Shown piece after piece: positions 11,120 through 23,696 of a DNA stretch of 64,000 bases. Positions within the stretch are counted from its first letter, which is position 1. Each line of letters begins with the position of its first letter. The position numbers were made by a program, and so were the translations under genes. The notes under the pieces were generated by a model. It saw only the letters and a program-made list of their open reading frames with translations, was not told the origin of the DNA and ran no database searches. This DNA is from Aselliscus stoliczkanus (lineage: Eukaryota; Chordata; Mammalia; Chiroptera; Hipposideridae): positions 120,555,523 through 120,619,522 of the forward strand of contig CM066730.1 in assembly GCA_033961575.1 (NCBI GenBank), given 5' to 3'.

Positions 11120-13320
11120 TGGTTTTTAGATTCTACATATAAGTGAGATCATATGGTATTTATCTTTCTTTGACCTATTTCACTTAGAATAATGCCCTCA
11201 AGGTCCATTAGTATTGTCCCAAATGGCAAGAATTCATTCCTTTTTATGATGAAAAGTATTCCATTGTATGTGTGTGTGCGTGCATGTGTGTATATGCACA
11301 CATATATATCGCATCTTCTTTATCTGTTCCTCTTTCAATGGACATTTAGGTTGTTTCTATATCTTGGTTATTGTAAATCATGCTGTATAGAACATGGGGA
11401 TGCATATACCTTTTCAAATCAATGTTTTCTTTTACTCAACAAATACCTAGAGTGGAATCGTTAGATCGTAACATATTTCTGTTTCTAATTTTTTGAAGAA
11501 ATTCTATACTATTTTCCATTGTGGCTTCACGAATTTACATTCCAACTAACAATGCACATGGGTCTTCTTTTCTCCACATCCTTGCCAATGCTTATTATCT
11601 CTTCTCTTTTTCATAATAGTCATCCTAACAGGCATGTGTTGATATCTCACTGTGGTCTTGATTTGCATTTCCCTGATAATTTGTGATGTTGAGCATCTTT
11701 TCTTATTCCTGTTGGTAATCTGTATTCCTTTGGAAAAATGTCTGTTTAGATCCCCTGTCCATTTTTTAATCAGGTTTCTTGTGTTTTTCTTTTTATTTTC
11801 CTTGCTATTGAGTTGTATGAGTTCTCTATTATTTTAGATATTGACCCCTTATCAGATTTATTATTTGCAAGTATTTTCTCCCTTTCAGTTGGTTGCATTT
11901 TTATTTTGTTAATAATTTATTTTGTTGTGTTCAAGCTTTTTAGATTGATATAGTTTTATTTATTTATTTGTCTTATTTTGTTGCCTTTCCTTTTGGAGTC
12001 AGATCAAAAAATTCATTGTCAAAATGGATGTCAAGTTGCTTATAGCCTATGCTTCCTTTCAGGTCTTACGTTCAAGTCTTTAATTCATGTTCAGGTAGTT
12101 TGTGTTTATGGGGTAAGATGGTCATCTAGTTTCATTCTTTTGCATGTAGCTGTACTGTTTTCCCAATACTATTTACTCTAAAGACTGTCATGCCTTCATT
12201 GTATATTCTTCACCCTTTGTCATAAATTAATTGATCATAATAAAACAAAATATGATTTATTTATGGGCTCTCTATTCTGTTCCATTGACCTTTGTTTCTG
12301 TTTTTATTCTGACACCATACTGTTTTGATTACTATAGCTCTGTAATATAGTTTGAAATCTGTAGGGAGTGTGATGCCTCCAGCTTTGTTTTTCTTTCTCA
12401 AAATTTCTTTGGCTTTCCATAGTCTTTTGTGATTCTATACAAATTTTAGGATTGTTTGTTATATTTCTGTGAAAATGTCATTGGAATTTTGGTAGAGATT
12501 GCATTGAATCTGTAGATTACTTTGAGTACTATGTGCATTTTAATGATATTAATTTTTCTAAACTATGAGCACAGAATATCTTTTTGTTTATTTGTGTCTT
12601 CAATTTCTTTCATCAATATCTTGTATTTTTCTGAGTACAGGTTTTTCACCTTCTTGGTTAACATTATCCCTGGTTATTTTATTCTTTTTCATGTAATTGC
12701 AAATGGAATTATTTTCTTAATTTCTCTTCTGATAGTTCATTGTTAGTGTACAAAAATGCAACAGATTTTATATACTGATTTTCTGTCTTGCAACTTTATT
12801 GAATTTGAATTTGTTTACTATTTTCAACAATGTTTTGGTATAGTGTTTAGGCCTTTATATATATAACATCATGTCATCTACGAATAGTGACAGTTTTACT
12901 TCTTCCTTTCCAACTTGGATGTGTTTTCTCTCTTTTTCTTTCTTAACTGCTCTTGCTAGTACTTCTGGTGTTAGACTGAACAAAAGTGGGAGCCCTTGTC
13001 TTGCTCCTAATCTTAAAAGAAAAGCTTTCACATTTTCACTATTGACTATGATGTTAGCTGTGGGCTTGTGATATATGACCCTTGTTTTTTGTTTTGTTTT
13101 GTTTTTTCTTGTTTCTATTTTTGAGGTATGTTCCCTCTATACCATTTTTGTTGAGCTTTTATCATAAATGAACGTTTGATTTTTGCCAAATGCTTTTTTT
13201 GCATCAACCGAGATGATCCAATAATGTTCATCCTTCATTTTGTAATGCTTGGTGCCCCTGTAGGGCTAGATTGTGTGATGTTTTCCTGCTTGATTATACC
13301 CCATATTTTCCTTAAATTAT
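11120..13320 (-). pseudogene. L1 ORF2 (reverse transcriptase) relic
   Basis: The minus strand reads as the C-terminal part of L1 ORF2: reverse transcriptase plus the Cys-rich tail region. Landmarks on the plus strand are cattgtatgtgtg/ggttgtttctatatcttgg (near the C-terminus), gtgatgcctccagctttg (12371-12388) and catgtcatctacgaatag (about 12870, the loop near the catalytic Asp-Asp motif of L1 reverse transcriptase). The frame is broken by many stops. Confidence 0.8.
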
Positions 13321-13639
13321 ACTCATTTTCTTCTTTTGCTGCTTTGTTTGGGTGTATTTCAATGCCCTGTCTACAACAACACTGATCCTTTCTTCTGTTT
13401 CATCTAGTGTGCTGTAGAACCCCTCTAGTATATTTTGCAGTTCAGTTATTCTAGTCTTCAGATCTGTGATTTCTATTTTGTACTTCTTATATTTTCTGTC
13501 TCTTTGTTGAAATTCTCACTGTGTTCATCCATTCACCTCCTAAGTTTGGTGAACATCTTTACGACCATTACCTTGATCTCTATAAGTTGAATTACTTATC
13601 TCCGTTTCATTAGAGTACTTTTTTTCTGAGGTTTTATCT

Positions 13640-15845
13640 TATTATATCATTTGGAGCATATTTCTCTGTTTCCTCAGTTTGCTTGACTTTCAGAGCTTGT
13701 TTGTTATGTATTAGACAAAGCAGCCACCTTTCTCAGTCTTGAGGAAGTAGCCTTGGAGAAGAGACGAACGTTTTCATTCAACCTTGCCCTAAATCTTGGT
13801 TGTTTCTTTTTTGTGATTGTTCAAGCAGCCTATTTTATTTGTAACAGCTCCTAGTTTTTGAGGATGTACTGAGTACTGTCAGTGTCCCAAAGAGTGCAAT
13901 CTTAGCACCTAGTCTCATGATGATTGGAAGCCAGACCCTCAGGAAGCTGGTTTTAAAAAATGTGAATATATACAGCTCTGAGGGACCATAATCATAAATC
14001 CTGCTGGCCCCCAGACCAGGTGGCCTGGAGGTGTCCATTGGATGATAGTTACAAAACCTGGGGCTCTACATGGCACCCAGATGGCATCCTATGGCCTGTG
14101 TTCCCTGAGAACACCTCTGTGAACAGCCTCAAGATGTATGACAAACCTGTAACTTGTTCCACAGGCCGAAGCTTCAGGACAAATAAATAGAACATTTTCA
14201 CAGCAAGATACAGATTGTCTTCTATCTGTGCAGTACCTTGGGGATGATGGCCTGCCAAGAATGGTGTCTTTGATTATTACGGTCGTGTGGGACCCAGGAA
14301 CACAAGCCTCCACGGTCATCAGAGCTAGACAATCAAGGGGTGTCCCCTGTGAAGCAGCTGCAAAAACCTTGGGATGTGTGAGAGCTCCCCTCTGAGAAAT
14401 GTTGGCACTCTGGAGTGTGGCAGAGAGAAAGCACAAAGATACCACCTGCCTTCCCAGGCTCAGAAAGTATTTACAGCCAGCCCTTAACTGTGTGTTTCGA
14501 TAGATTCCTGCTCCTCAGGCTGTAGCTAGGATAAGCTTATAGGCCTTTTTCACAGAAAGATTGGGCTCCTAGTCTGTTGCCTCTAGCTGTGCTCTGGGGG
14601 AGGTAGTTGTTTAAGAACTTTTCTTTGTTGGTTACAGTTCTGTGGGACTCGGGAGCATGAACCCTACTGACCACCCAGAGCTAGGCCATATATGCCACCC
14701 CTTGTGGCAGCTGCAAAAACTAGACAAAGATATAAACTCCTTTTAAGAAGATACTGGCAACCTGAAGCTAGGCAGAGGGACAGTGCAAACATTTTGCCCA
14801 CCAGCCTCCATTGCCTGAGCCTGAGTATGGGCCTCTAGAAGGGTGCCAGACTATAAGCCCGCCCCTCAGGCCAATTCCCCTGGACAAGCAGAGAGTTTTC
14901 TTCATCAGAAAGACTGGGGATGTGGTTTCGTCTGCTACCTTTATGCTGCCCTGGGCATGGTAGTCTGCCAAAAACTCTGATTATTTTAATCCTATCCAGG
15001 GATCCAGGAATGCAAGCCCCTTGACCTTCAGAGAGGTGATCAAGGGGTATCCCCTGGATTATAGCTACAAAAGTCATTGAATCAGATGTAAAAAAAAAAA
15101 AAAAGGGGGGGGCACCAGATATGTGTGGAGCATGGCAGAGGGAAAGTGCAAAGGTGGCACTCACTGAGGACCAAAAAGATGACATCTGCCAGCTTTTGCA
15201 TTGCAGAGAGTGCAAAGGTGTTGTTTGCTGGTTGAAGGATAAAGATGGCACCCAGTGGAAAAAAAATTTGGCACCTGCTGGCTTTAGCAGGGTAGAGGGA
15301 GAGCATAAAAACACCAGTGTCTTTTTCCCCCCTAGAGTATTCCAGCAGGTCTTTGCTCTACTGTCTGATGGACACTCTAAGATTAGCAAATGAATCTCTT
15401 TTACATACAGTCTGGGCACTTTTCAAATGCCTGCTTTTGTGCTAGGCTCTGGGGCAAGTAAGTCTACATGCAAGTCCTTTAAAAGCAACTTTTCAGTTCA
15501 GCACAGTCCTTTTGGTCTTGTGGATGTGAGCCCCATTGGTTTTCGAGGCTAGGTGTTTTGGGGACTCATCCCTCAGGTTTAGGTTTTAAAAGCTAGGGTG
15601 CTTGATGTGGGGTACAAAGAGAGAAGGCCCAGATTCATGAGTTTCTGATTTGCTGCATAGGTAGTGGGGTTGAAGCTAAACCACATCTCAGCCTGTCCTG
15701 TCTACCTTTCCTCACTGGCTGATGTGAAGAGCTATTCAGCAAGTTTCCAGGTCTTTTTCAGAGGGAATTGTATCATGTGTAGCTGTAGATTCAGTGTCCA
15801 TTGGAAGATGTGAGTTCAACATCTTCCAATGTCACTGTCTCAGAC
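13640..15845 (-). repeat. L1 5' UTR with diverged tandem monomers
   Basis: A motif set recurs about every 330-420 bp: a 'cagagctag' region, then 'aggggtgtcccctgtgaagc' or a variant, then 'agctgcaaaaac', then 'ggcagagggaaagtgcaaag' or a variant. Copies lie at about 14320-14450, 14680-14800 and 15030-15160. Related wording occurs at 24620-24720 in another L1. Monomeric 5' UTRs are known in some mammalian L1 lineages, where they carry the promoter. A 194-codon open frame on the minus strand (14835-15419) lies within this UTR and matches no protein I know. Confidence 0.6.
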
Positions 15846-17489
15846 CACCCAATCTACACCTTAAAGTTTTTGCATAAGAAAGAGAAACCAAATTATTGGC
15901 TTAGTTTTGAAACAAATTTGAATCATCATAACAATTGTTATAATCAAAATTATAAAGTAATCACTCCTTTTATTTTTGGAAACTTGATAAACTCAATAAT
16001 GTGAAGCACTAGTGGTGTTTTGGGGGCGAGTGGGCTGTTTAGCAGTTATAACAGAGTACGTTATTCAGCAATTTGATATATTTTTATCTAGACCTATTCA
16101 TATAAAGTATGATTTCACAAAAAATAAGGACACATGGCACTCAGATTATGCTGGCTTTCCTAGCATAATCAACACATATTCTCTAATTTAACACTTATTG
16201 TATCCCAAATACTGTTAGAGGTAATAGGCAGTAAATCTTAAATCATTGTGGGTAGAAATACCACCTGCTTGATTGTTGAAAATTTAGATTTATACTATAA
16301 ATATTATTCTTTGATTGAGAAAACTTTAATTGTAAATCAGAGTGGTACCCATGATTCTACAGTTTTAGTGTGTACCCAGTTATAGGTTTTCTATGGAAAG
16401 CACCGACTTAAAAACAAGAAGGCAAATAAGGCTCAGGCCCTGCCTTCAGTAACTAATATGGAGAGCAAACATGAAAACTAGTAGGTATTATAGACTGTGA
16501 TTCTATAGAACATGTATATGGAATTCTGTGAGTGATCGGAGTACAAATACATACACTCTATAGCAGTAGGGGAAAAGAAGGCCAATATTAAGTACATTCA
16601 GTGTAATTACAGAAGTCATTCACAGGGTTTGTCTTTTATGTGAATATTTACCATTATTGTCCAAGTGAAAGATACTCTAAGCAAGGTAAGCAGCATGACA
16701 GAAAATCAAACAATCAATCAATCAGTGTAGTGTGTTACTAAAGTACTAGTCATTAGAAACCTATTGCATGTTTTTAAGTTGGGTTGTGGTAAAAGATGAC
16801 ACATTATTTTAAGAAGTTTAGATTCATGCTATGTGTATGGGAAGCAACTGAAAGATTAGAGGCAAAGTAGTGAGGGCTGTGCTTGAGAAAGCTCACTAGT
16901 GACAGGATGGAGGAAGGTGTATGGGAAGGCAGCAGAATGACTTGGGTAAGCATTGAGGTCATCTAGACCAGAAGCCATTGTAGCTGGAAAATATTTGAAT
17001 GCTACAGTTCAATATTCACTGAGAACCAAAGCAAGGTCATAAGAAGCTCTATGTGCACTAAAAGATACAATAAAATTAGAGATGATTTGCTTCAGGAATT
17101 TTGATTAGGGAAATGCTTTTCAAAATTTGTTTTCAAGCAACAACTTTTCCCCCAATAAAACCTTACACAGATCCATAGATGGTAAAACAGAACAACGGAG
17201 CTTCTTTGCTTCTAGTAGGCATGGGAGAAGGTAGAGGAAACACTTTCCCTATGAATTTCTCTTCATCTCACTTGCTGATATCGCTGGCTCTTGAGGAAAC
17301 GTCCTGAAATCTTTGTGTTTTGAACCGCTTGAAATGACCAGATTAGAGCACTCTGTAGTCATTAAAGTTTTATTATTTAGATGATCATTTAGATCATAAT
17401 TTAAGATGAGTACAGCAGCGTTGTTTTAAGAATAAAGTCTTAAAGTTGTGTGTAAAGAATATCTCTTCTATAATTTCATAGATAAGCAT
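15846..17489. other. Unassigned single-copy-like sequence
   Basis: No repeat family, exon or RNA recognised. Open frames are short and without splice context. Confidence 0.45.
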
Positions 17490-17502
17490 TAGATAGGTAG
17501 AT

Positions 17503-17553
<51 letters not shown>

Positions 17554-17564
17554 GATAGATAGAC
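17490..17564. repeat. (GATA)n microsatellite
   Basis: A tract of tandem GATA/TAGA units with two GATG interruptions. Likely polymorphic. The reverse strand gives a Ser-Ile-Tyr-Leu repeat open frame (17394-17642) that is an artefact. Confidence 0.95.
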
Positions 17565-19139
17565 CACATAAGATCTAAGGTATAAAGTTGATTTAAAAAA
17601 AGAGGTAGGGAATTGTTCCCAGTTTTCATGGAATTTAGACATTACAATTTTTAGACCAAGTCACTTTTATATTTTAAAAATGTACTGCCCTGTGAATAAA
17701 ACTTCTATGTATTTTTAAGTCTTTATTGTATTTAATAAATATGGATTCCATTGGCTCCAATCTCTGAAATAAATCACTATTATTTTCTTTTAAGCTTTAG
17801 CCTATTTTGTCTTTTAGTGTAACACTTTACAATAATAGCCTAATCTTTCTCAGCTCCTTTGGTATTTATTGCAAGGACATTAATTCTGATCGGCTCATTT
17901 AGTATTAATGTAGATGTCAAAAGTACTTCAGTAGGAATAGGATTTCTACTGGAATTCAGCATTAATTAACTAGGTCATTACTTCAAAGTGTTACTTTTGC
18001 CTTTTAGGACAGCTGCACTTCAGCATACTTTTTCCTGCAAAGTATATCAAGGTTTTTTCTATAGGAGGGGCACTTCCAAGTACTTGAATGTGTGGATACA
18101 AAGTTGTAGACTTGAGCAGGATTCAATAGACAAGGTGTGGCAATTACTAGACAACTGATCAATAGAAAGCTGATGCTTTAATTGAGCTTCTGTGGTCCCT
18201 ACAATAGCTTAAATTGAATAATGGACTTGATTGCACTTTACATTTCTCTGGAGCATAAAGAAGCAAAATAATTAAATAAAAGGTTCAAATGAGTCCTTCA
18301 GTTTTTCATGGAAAGTTAAAAAAACACATATCTAAAACTACGGCAATTAGTGCATTAATGACAGGCTAACTTGGAGTAGAAATAATTGTGTATTCAAAAC
18401 TTGAGGCGTTTTTTTAATGCTACATGTACGTTTTTTGAATATTGTACATGTCCAAAGAAATGTGCATTTCTTATGCTATGATTTTATTGCATTATTCTAA
18501 CATGCTTTTCAGTTCTTAGAATAGTTATTTTTTATGTGAATCCATGATGCCAAGGTCAGCCTATTATTCATTAAAATAACCAGGAATTTTAAGTATCTTA
18601 ACTATATTACTGGGACCTTATCACATTATATATCTTTATGAAAAGAATTGACTCGATAAAATGAAAATTATTTTAAACTCATATGAATGGGAGGGTGAAT
18701 TCACTTTTTACTCCAGTGACCTCTCAGTAACTAATTTTCTGAGCATTATGGCATTAGAAAAAATGCCTTTTTATTCTGAGTTTTTTTCAAAGAGGAGAGA
18801 CACTTTTCCACTGCCCATTAAGAATGACATTTAGATTCCTAATTTTACTATACAGATTATAGCTTTAGTTTGAAAATAATTCTGGGTATTCTCTTTATAA
18901 AATCATGTGCATCACAACTTTTAATTTTTCTATGACCTATCAGTGCCCATGATTAAAGGAACTCTCAATTGCTAACAAGTGGCAATTATTTCTTTTATGC
19001 TACAAAAAATAAAACAAATTTCTAAATCAATTGAAGTCAAGTTTTTAAACTTCCTAGCAAATAGGTAAACTTAAAAAAAATATTTAACACAGAGTAAACA
19101 ACTTGGTTTTGAAATACTTTCCATTTAGAAATAAAAGTT
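17565..19139. other. Unassigned single-copy-like sequence
   Basis: AT-rich, with little sign of interspersed repeats. This is one of the least repeat-like blocks in the window, but no coding evidence was seen. Confidence 0.45.
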
Positions 19140-19330
19140 GGGTGGTATAGTGAAAAGAATACTACACTGAATGACAGAATTGCTGAATTCTAATTCCCAA
19201 ATTGTTACTAATTGCTTAAGCTTGAGGGTCATCATTAATCATGATTAAACCTCAGGTCTCCTCATGGTAACAGAAAGACCAGAATGCTAGGATTTCCCCA
19301 GTTCTAAACACTGTGACATATATTACCAGT
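19140..19330 (+). repeat. MIR SINE (candidate)
   Basis: The 'ggtggtatagtgaaaagaat' opening and the following 'gaattctaattcc' region resemble the tRNA-derived head of MIR. The second half is weakly conserved. Confidence 0.45.
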
Positions 19331-20050
19331 GGCAATTTTATTTTGATATTTAAATATATCATGAAACCTTTAATGATATCTGTTTCTCCATATTTGAAAC
19401 AGATAAGCTTCCTTTACTTCTTAAAATATGTGGAAATATCTGCTTGTAAAACAATTATAACCCAAAGCTTTTAAAGAGGTTATTTCTTTGATACATTTTC
19501 TGCTGTCTTTCAGTTATTGATCTGTTTAGATTTTTAGTTGGATTTTTCTTCTTTCTTGCCCCTGAATGCTAAATGCCTCAGTTTTCTCTTTTATCACCTC
19601 CTCTTTTTTCTGTTTGCATTTCCTTCTTAGGCAATATATATGCCCAGGAATTGATTACATTTCCATGTTGACAATTACCAAATATATTTCTCATATCCCA
19701 AACTTTTGTGGAATTTATTGCATACCCAGCAGTCTTCTTTACTTCTCAGTGGAATGCATTAATAGGCATCTAACATTGGCGTTACCCTAACCAAACTCAT
19801 ATTTCCCTTTACTCCAACCAAACTAGTTCTACTTTAGTTTTTTTTTCTGTTTCATAAAGTAGCACCTTCATTTATATAGCTACACTGTTAGTCTCATACC
19901 ACACTTTTAATCCATCATCAAATACTGAAAGGAGGTAGTAGATGGCAAGAGACCAACACTGAGCCTGACAATAACAACAACAACAAAATTAGATAAACTT
20001 TAAAAAGCCATATTTTAAAATCCTTTTAATGTCTGTTGAAACAGCAAAGA
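19331..20050. other. Unassigned sequence
   Basis: T-rich sequence, no feature recognised. The 74-codon open frame at 19566-19790 is composition-driven. Confidence 0.4.
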
Positions 20051-20055
20051 TTAAA

Positions 20056-20138
20056 TATTGGGTTGTTGGAAAAGTCACGACTCATTTTTGCAATGAAAAA
20101 CAGAAAAAATATGTCATGCCTTTTCCGACAACCCAATA
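20056..20138 (+). mobile_element. Mariner-type MITE, copy 1
   Basis: A 79-bp near-palindrome (20058-20136) starts TTGGGTTGTTGGAAAAGTCA and ends with its imperfect complement, ttttccgacaacccaa. It is flanked by TA on both sides (20056-20057, 20137-20138), the duplication made by Tc1/mariner transposases. It is about 85% identical to copy 2 at 22967. The architecture is like human MADE1 (80 bp), but the sequence differs. No coding capacity; it would have been moved by a partner transposase. Confidence 0.9.
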
Positions 20139-21055
20139 GATAAGTTTCTGGACAAAGAAGAGTTATTTCAAGCTATCTGGATGATTGGCTTTGAATTTTT
20201 TCCTCTGTGGCCATTTGCTGTCCTGAGGATCAGAGCTGGCCCAAGCAGAGGGCTACTGTGGCGTGTGAGAAGAGGAAGGGGGGTAGGCGATACTGAGAAA
20301 CCAGAGGGGATTTTCATGAGTTCTTCAAGGCTGGTATAACAAAGCTGGAAAACTACAAGGGCACAGAGCTAATTTTCCCTATAGAACATTTACTGAAATC
20401 TGAGACAGTTTAGGGATTACAAGTCAGGCTGGAAATATTCAAAGTCAGAAAAAGGTATTTTACAGTTTTATGCAATATGAGAAGCAAATACCCACCATAG
20501 AAAGGTGGCATTATAAAAAAAAAAAAAAGACAGGCAATTGATGACAGCCCTAGAGGGAGTGAAGAATTAAAACTAAGATCTGTATCCACTTTTCACTACA
20601 GGCACTTAGCTTCTCGTATGGCTAAGGGTTAGTAACCAGGGCGGGCTGTAGTAGGAGGCCTTCCAGGAAACAGATAATCCAAGAGGGACTGCCATTCATG
20701 CAAGGCTGGAGTGACCCTGAAATGACTTAAATCGCATGACTCGTCAATAGAACTACACAGTTGGAAATGCATGCGGCAAAAAGATAAGGAGCTGAGGCTC
20801 AAGCCTCTGAAAGACAGAAATGATTATCCTGTTATCATTGGGGACCAAGGAGTCAGAGAGTCAAAAGTTCCACAATTAAAAGCGCAAACTCTAAGAAAAA
20901 AAAAAATGTAACTGAATGTAGACTGAGCTTTACTCAATCCCTTGCCAAAATCCAACCCACCTCTATCCTCAGTTATACCGCAGCAAGAAGCCATTTATCA
21001 CATTTATCCTACAAAGTGAAAAAAGCAACTCTCTGTTATAGAAGGAACATCATCT
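20139..21055. other. Unassigned sequence
   Basis: Purine-rich, with a 15-bp A-run near 20515. No family or exon recognised. Confidence 0.4.
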
Positions 21056-21059
21056 GGAA

Positions 21060-21417
21060 GATCTACAACCATTATTAACACAATATCTGAGATTTAATTA
21101 TTAGCAAATAGGCAAGTTCATTTTATAGCTATTAAAACAGAAACAAATAAAAAGAAATCAAATATACAGTAGGGAAAAATCAACAGATTGTTCTTTGAAA
21201 ATATTAATCATGTTGATTAATCCTAAGCAAGACTAAGTGATAAAAAGGAGTAAAAACATACATTTTCAACAGTTAAAGAAAAGAGAATATCACTATGGAG
21301 GACCCTACAGACATTAAAAATATATTCAGATTTATGAAAATGTAAATATTTACATATTTATAAGATAAACAAATTAAAAATAAATTTGCTAATTTATATA
21401 AAATGGACAAATATTCT
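21060..21417 (+). repeat. L1 ORF2 fragment, sense
   Basis: Wording such as 'ttctttgaaaatattaat', 'gactaagtgataaaaaggag' and 'ggaccctacagacattaaaa' fits the L1 ORF2 segment before the reverse transcriptase core, in sense orientation and very diverged. It meets an antisense L1 fragment head-on at about 21418. Confidence 0.55.
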
Positions 21418-22439
21418 TGTAGTGTCCTTGTCAGGGTTTGGTATCAGAGTAAAGTTAGCTTTGTACAATGAGTTTGTAAGTGTTCCTACCTCTTTGATAT
21501 TTTGAAAGACTTTGAGGAGGATTGGTATTCACTCTTTTTTATATGTTTAGGAAAATTCACCAGTGAAGCCTCTGGTCCTGGACTTTTGTTAGGAGGTTTT
21601 TAATTATTGATTCAATCTTCTATTAGTAATCAGTTTGTTAAGATTTTTCCGTTTCTTCATGATTCGTTTTTTTACTGAGTTGCATGTTTCTAGGAATTTA
21701 TCCATTTCTTCTAGGTTTTCTAATTACTTGACAAACATTTGTTCATAGTAGTTTCTTATGATCATTAGTATTTCTCTTATCAGTTTTAATGTTTCCTCTT
21801 TCATTTCTGCCTTTTAAATTTGAATTTTCTCTTTTTTTTCTTAGTCTAGCTAAAGGCTTGTCTGATACTCTGAAAAAAAATCATCAGCTATTAGATTTAT
21901 TGATCATTTCTATTGTCACTTTAGTTTCTATTTAATTTATTTCTGCTCCGATCTTGTTATTTCCTTCCTTCTGCTAACTTTGGACTTAGTTTATCTTTTT
22001 TTACCCCCTACTTCCTTGAGGTATACAATTATGTTGTTTATTTGAGATCTTGATTTTTTATTAATGTAGCCATTCATCACTATAAAATAATATTAGAACT
22101 ATTTTTGCTGCTTATATAAATCATATTTTCTATGGTTTATTTTAATGTGATCACTTCAGATACCTACAGAAGCTCTGCATTTTTACACTATGGTTTTGAT
22201 ATCACAGCTTACATATTTTACATTGTGTATCCATTAATGATTTTTGTTGTTAGAGTTATTTTTAATATTTTCGTATTTTATCCTCATATAAAGTTACCAG
22301 TGATTTACCCATCACTATTACAATTTAGAGCATTCTGAATTCATATATTTATCTTTACCAGTCAGTTTATACTTTCATATGTTTTCCTGTTGCTAATGAG
22401 TGTCCTTTCATGTAGCTTGAAGAACTCTCAATCTTCATT

Positions 22440-22600
22440 TATTTGTTTTTAATTAAAGCTTATTGGGGTGACAATTGTTAGTAAAGTTACATAGGATTCA
22501 AGTGTACAATTCTGTAATACATCATTTATATATCACATTGTGTGTTCACCACCCAGAGTCAGTTCTCCTTCCATCACCATATATTTGGCATATATCTTAA
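22440..22600 (-). mobile_element. Young-type L1 3' end, antisense
   Basis: Antisense 3' UTR ending in a short T-rich tail at left. Landmarks are 'cttattggggtgacaattg', 'tgtacaattctgtaatacat' and 'cacccagagtcagttctcc'. The same 3' end recurs at 45395-45662 (minus) and 25480-25953 (plus). It interrupts an older L1. No clear target-site duplication was found. Confidence 0.8.
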
Positions 22601-22883
22601 AATTTCTTAAGGCCATTCTAGGGTGATGAACAGCTTCAGTTTTTGTTAATCTGGAAACTCTTAAAATCTCCTTCAATTCTAAAGAACTTTGCCTGATAGA
22701 GTATTCTTGGCTGGTACTTTTGCTCTTTTAGCACTTTGACTATATCATTCCTCCACCTTCTGGTCTGTAAAGTTTTTGCTGAATAATCTGTCTTATGGCC
22801 ATTCCCTTGTAATAAGAAGTTGTTTTTCTATTGCTGCTTTTAAGAGGCTTTTCTTGTTTTTAACTTTCAGCAATTTAGTTATA

Positions 22884-23348
22884 AATGGTCCCTAGTTTAA
22901 GTTGGTTTGACTTGTGATTTTTTAACTTTACAATGGTGTGAAAGCAATACACATTGAGGAGAAATATTGGGTTGTCAGAAAAGTCATGACACATTTTTGC
23001 AACGAAAACCATAGAAAAATATGTCATGACTTTTCCAACAACCCATTAGTACTTTGAATTTTGACCTTTTCCCAGATTAGCAATATGCAGAACAATATTC
23101 TCTCACTTTGCTGGGCATTGGCAGTGAGCTTCATCTCCCACTCTGGCACGAAATCATGAGGGTAGAAAGGCAATACGCTACAGTGTATGTGTGATGAGCA
23201 TTTTTTGGATATTGAGTTCTGAACATATTTAAGGTGAGCTAGGCTAAACTATCATGTTCATTAGGTTAGGTGTATTAAATGCATTAAGACTTATGATGGG
23301 TTTATTGAGAGATAGTTGAGGAGCATCATTAGTTGAGGAGCACCTATG
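22884..23348 (+). mobile_element. Tigger/pogo-type relic inserted in L1
   Basis: The start (tggtccctagtttaagttgg), the middle (tgctgggcattggcagtgag, aggctaaactatcatgttca) and the end (agttgaggagcacctatg) fit a pogo-like family I recall as MER44/Tigger7. TA dinucleotides at 22882-22883 and 23349-23350 flank it, and the L1 text resumes across the gap ('caatttagttaTA' / 'TAatgtgtccaag'). The mariner MITE at 22967-23046 lies inside it. Confidence 0.65.
22965..23048 (+). mobile_element. Mariner-type MITE, copy 2
   Basis: An 80-bp near-palindrome (22967-23046) begins TTGGGTTGTCAGAAAAGTCA and ends ttttccaacaacccat, flanked by TA (22965-22966 and 23047-23048). It lies 2.9 kb from copy 1 in the same orientation. 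The long stem could fold into a hairpin RNA if transcribed. Confidence 0.9.
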
Positions 23349-23583
23349 TAATGTGTCCAAGTGTTCATATCTTCAAATTAATCTCATTTGGCATTTTAGG
23401 CTTCTTGGATCTGACTGTCTATTATTTTCTCCTAGTTTGGGAGGTTTTCAGCCATGATTTCTCTGAATAAGCTATTTACCCCCTTTTCTTCCTCCTTGTT
23501 CTTTTGGAATCTCTATAATGTGTATATTGATCTTCTTTCTGGTACCCCATAAGTTCCTTAAGCTATGTTCCCTCTATTTTTCT

Positions 23584-23585
<2 letters not shown>

Positions 23586-23642
<57 letters not shown>
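23586..23642. repeat. (TC)n microsatellite
   Basis: A nearly uninterrupted CT/TC tract within antisense L1 sequence; homopurine on the other strand. Confidence 0.95.
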
Positions 23643-23645
<3 letters not shown>

Positions 23646-23696
23646 TTCTTTCCACTAATTGGATTAACTCCATTACTCCCTCTGTGAGTTCACTGA

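Larger units (their letters stand above)
10742..15845 (-). mobile_element. Long L1 with internal deletion, 3'UTR to 5'UTR
   Basis: Reading left to right on the plus strand gives, antisense, the L1 3' UTR (10742-11120), the 3' two thirds of ORF2 (about 11120-13320), a short coiled-coil part of ORF1 (about 13380-13620) and a long 5' UTR (about 13640-15845). The right end resembles the start of old mammalian L1s. The ORF2 N-terminal half (endonuclease) and ORF1 C-terminal half are missing between about 13320 and 13380, an internal deletion of roughly 2-3 kb compared with a standard L1. Stops and frameshifts throughout make it dead. Confidence 0.8.

Noticed and set aside
14835..15419. Longest open frame in the window (194 codons, minus strand)
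   Set aside because: It lies within an L1 5' UTR, overlaps other open frames, contains a Phe run from a T-homopolymer and shows no domain. Kept only as a note in the 5' UTR entry.
17490..17564. CRISPR-like tandem repeat
   Set aside because: 4-bp units without spacers: a microsatellite in mammalian DNA.
20056..20138. Human MADE1 element
   Set aside because: Same size and architecture, but the terminal sequence differs from MADE1, so it belongs to another mariner family.
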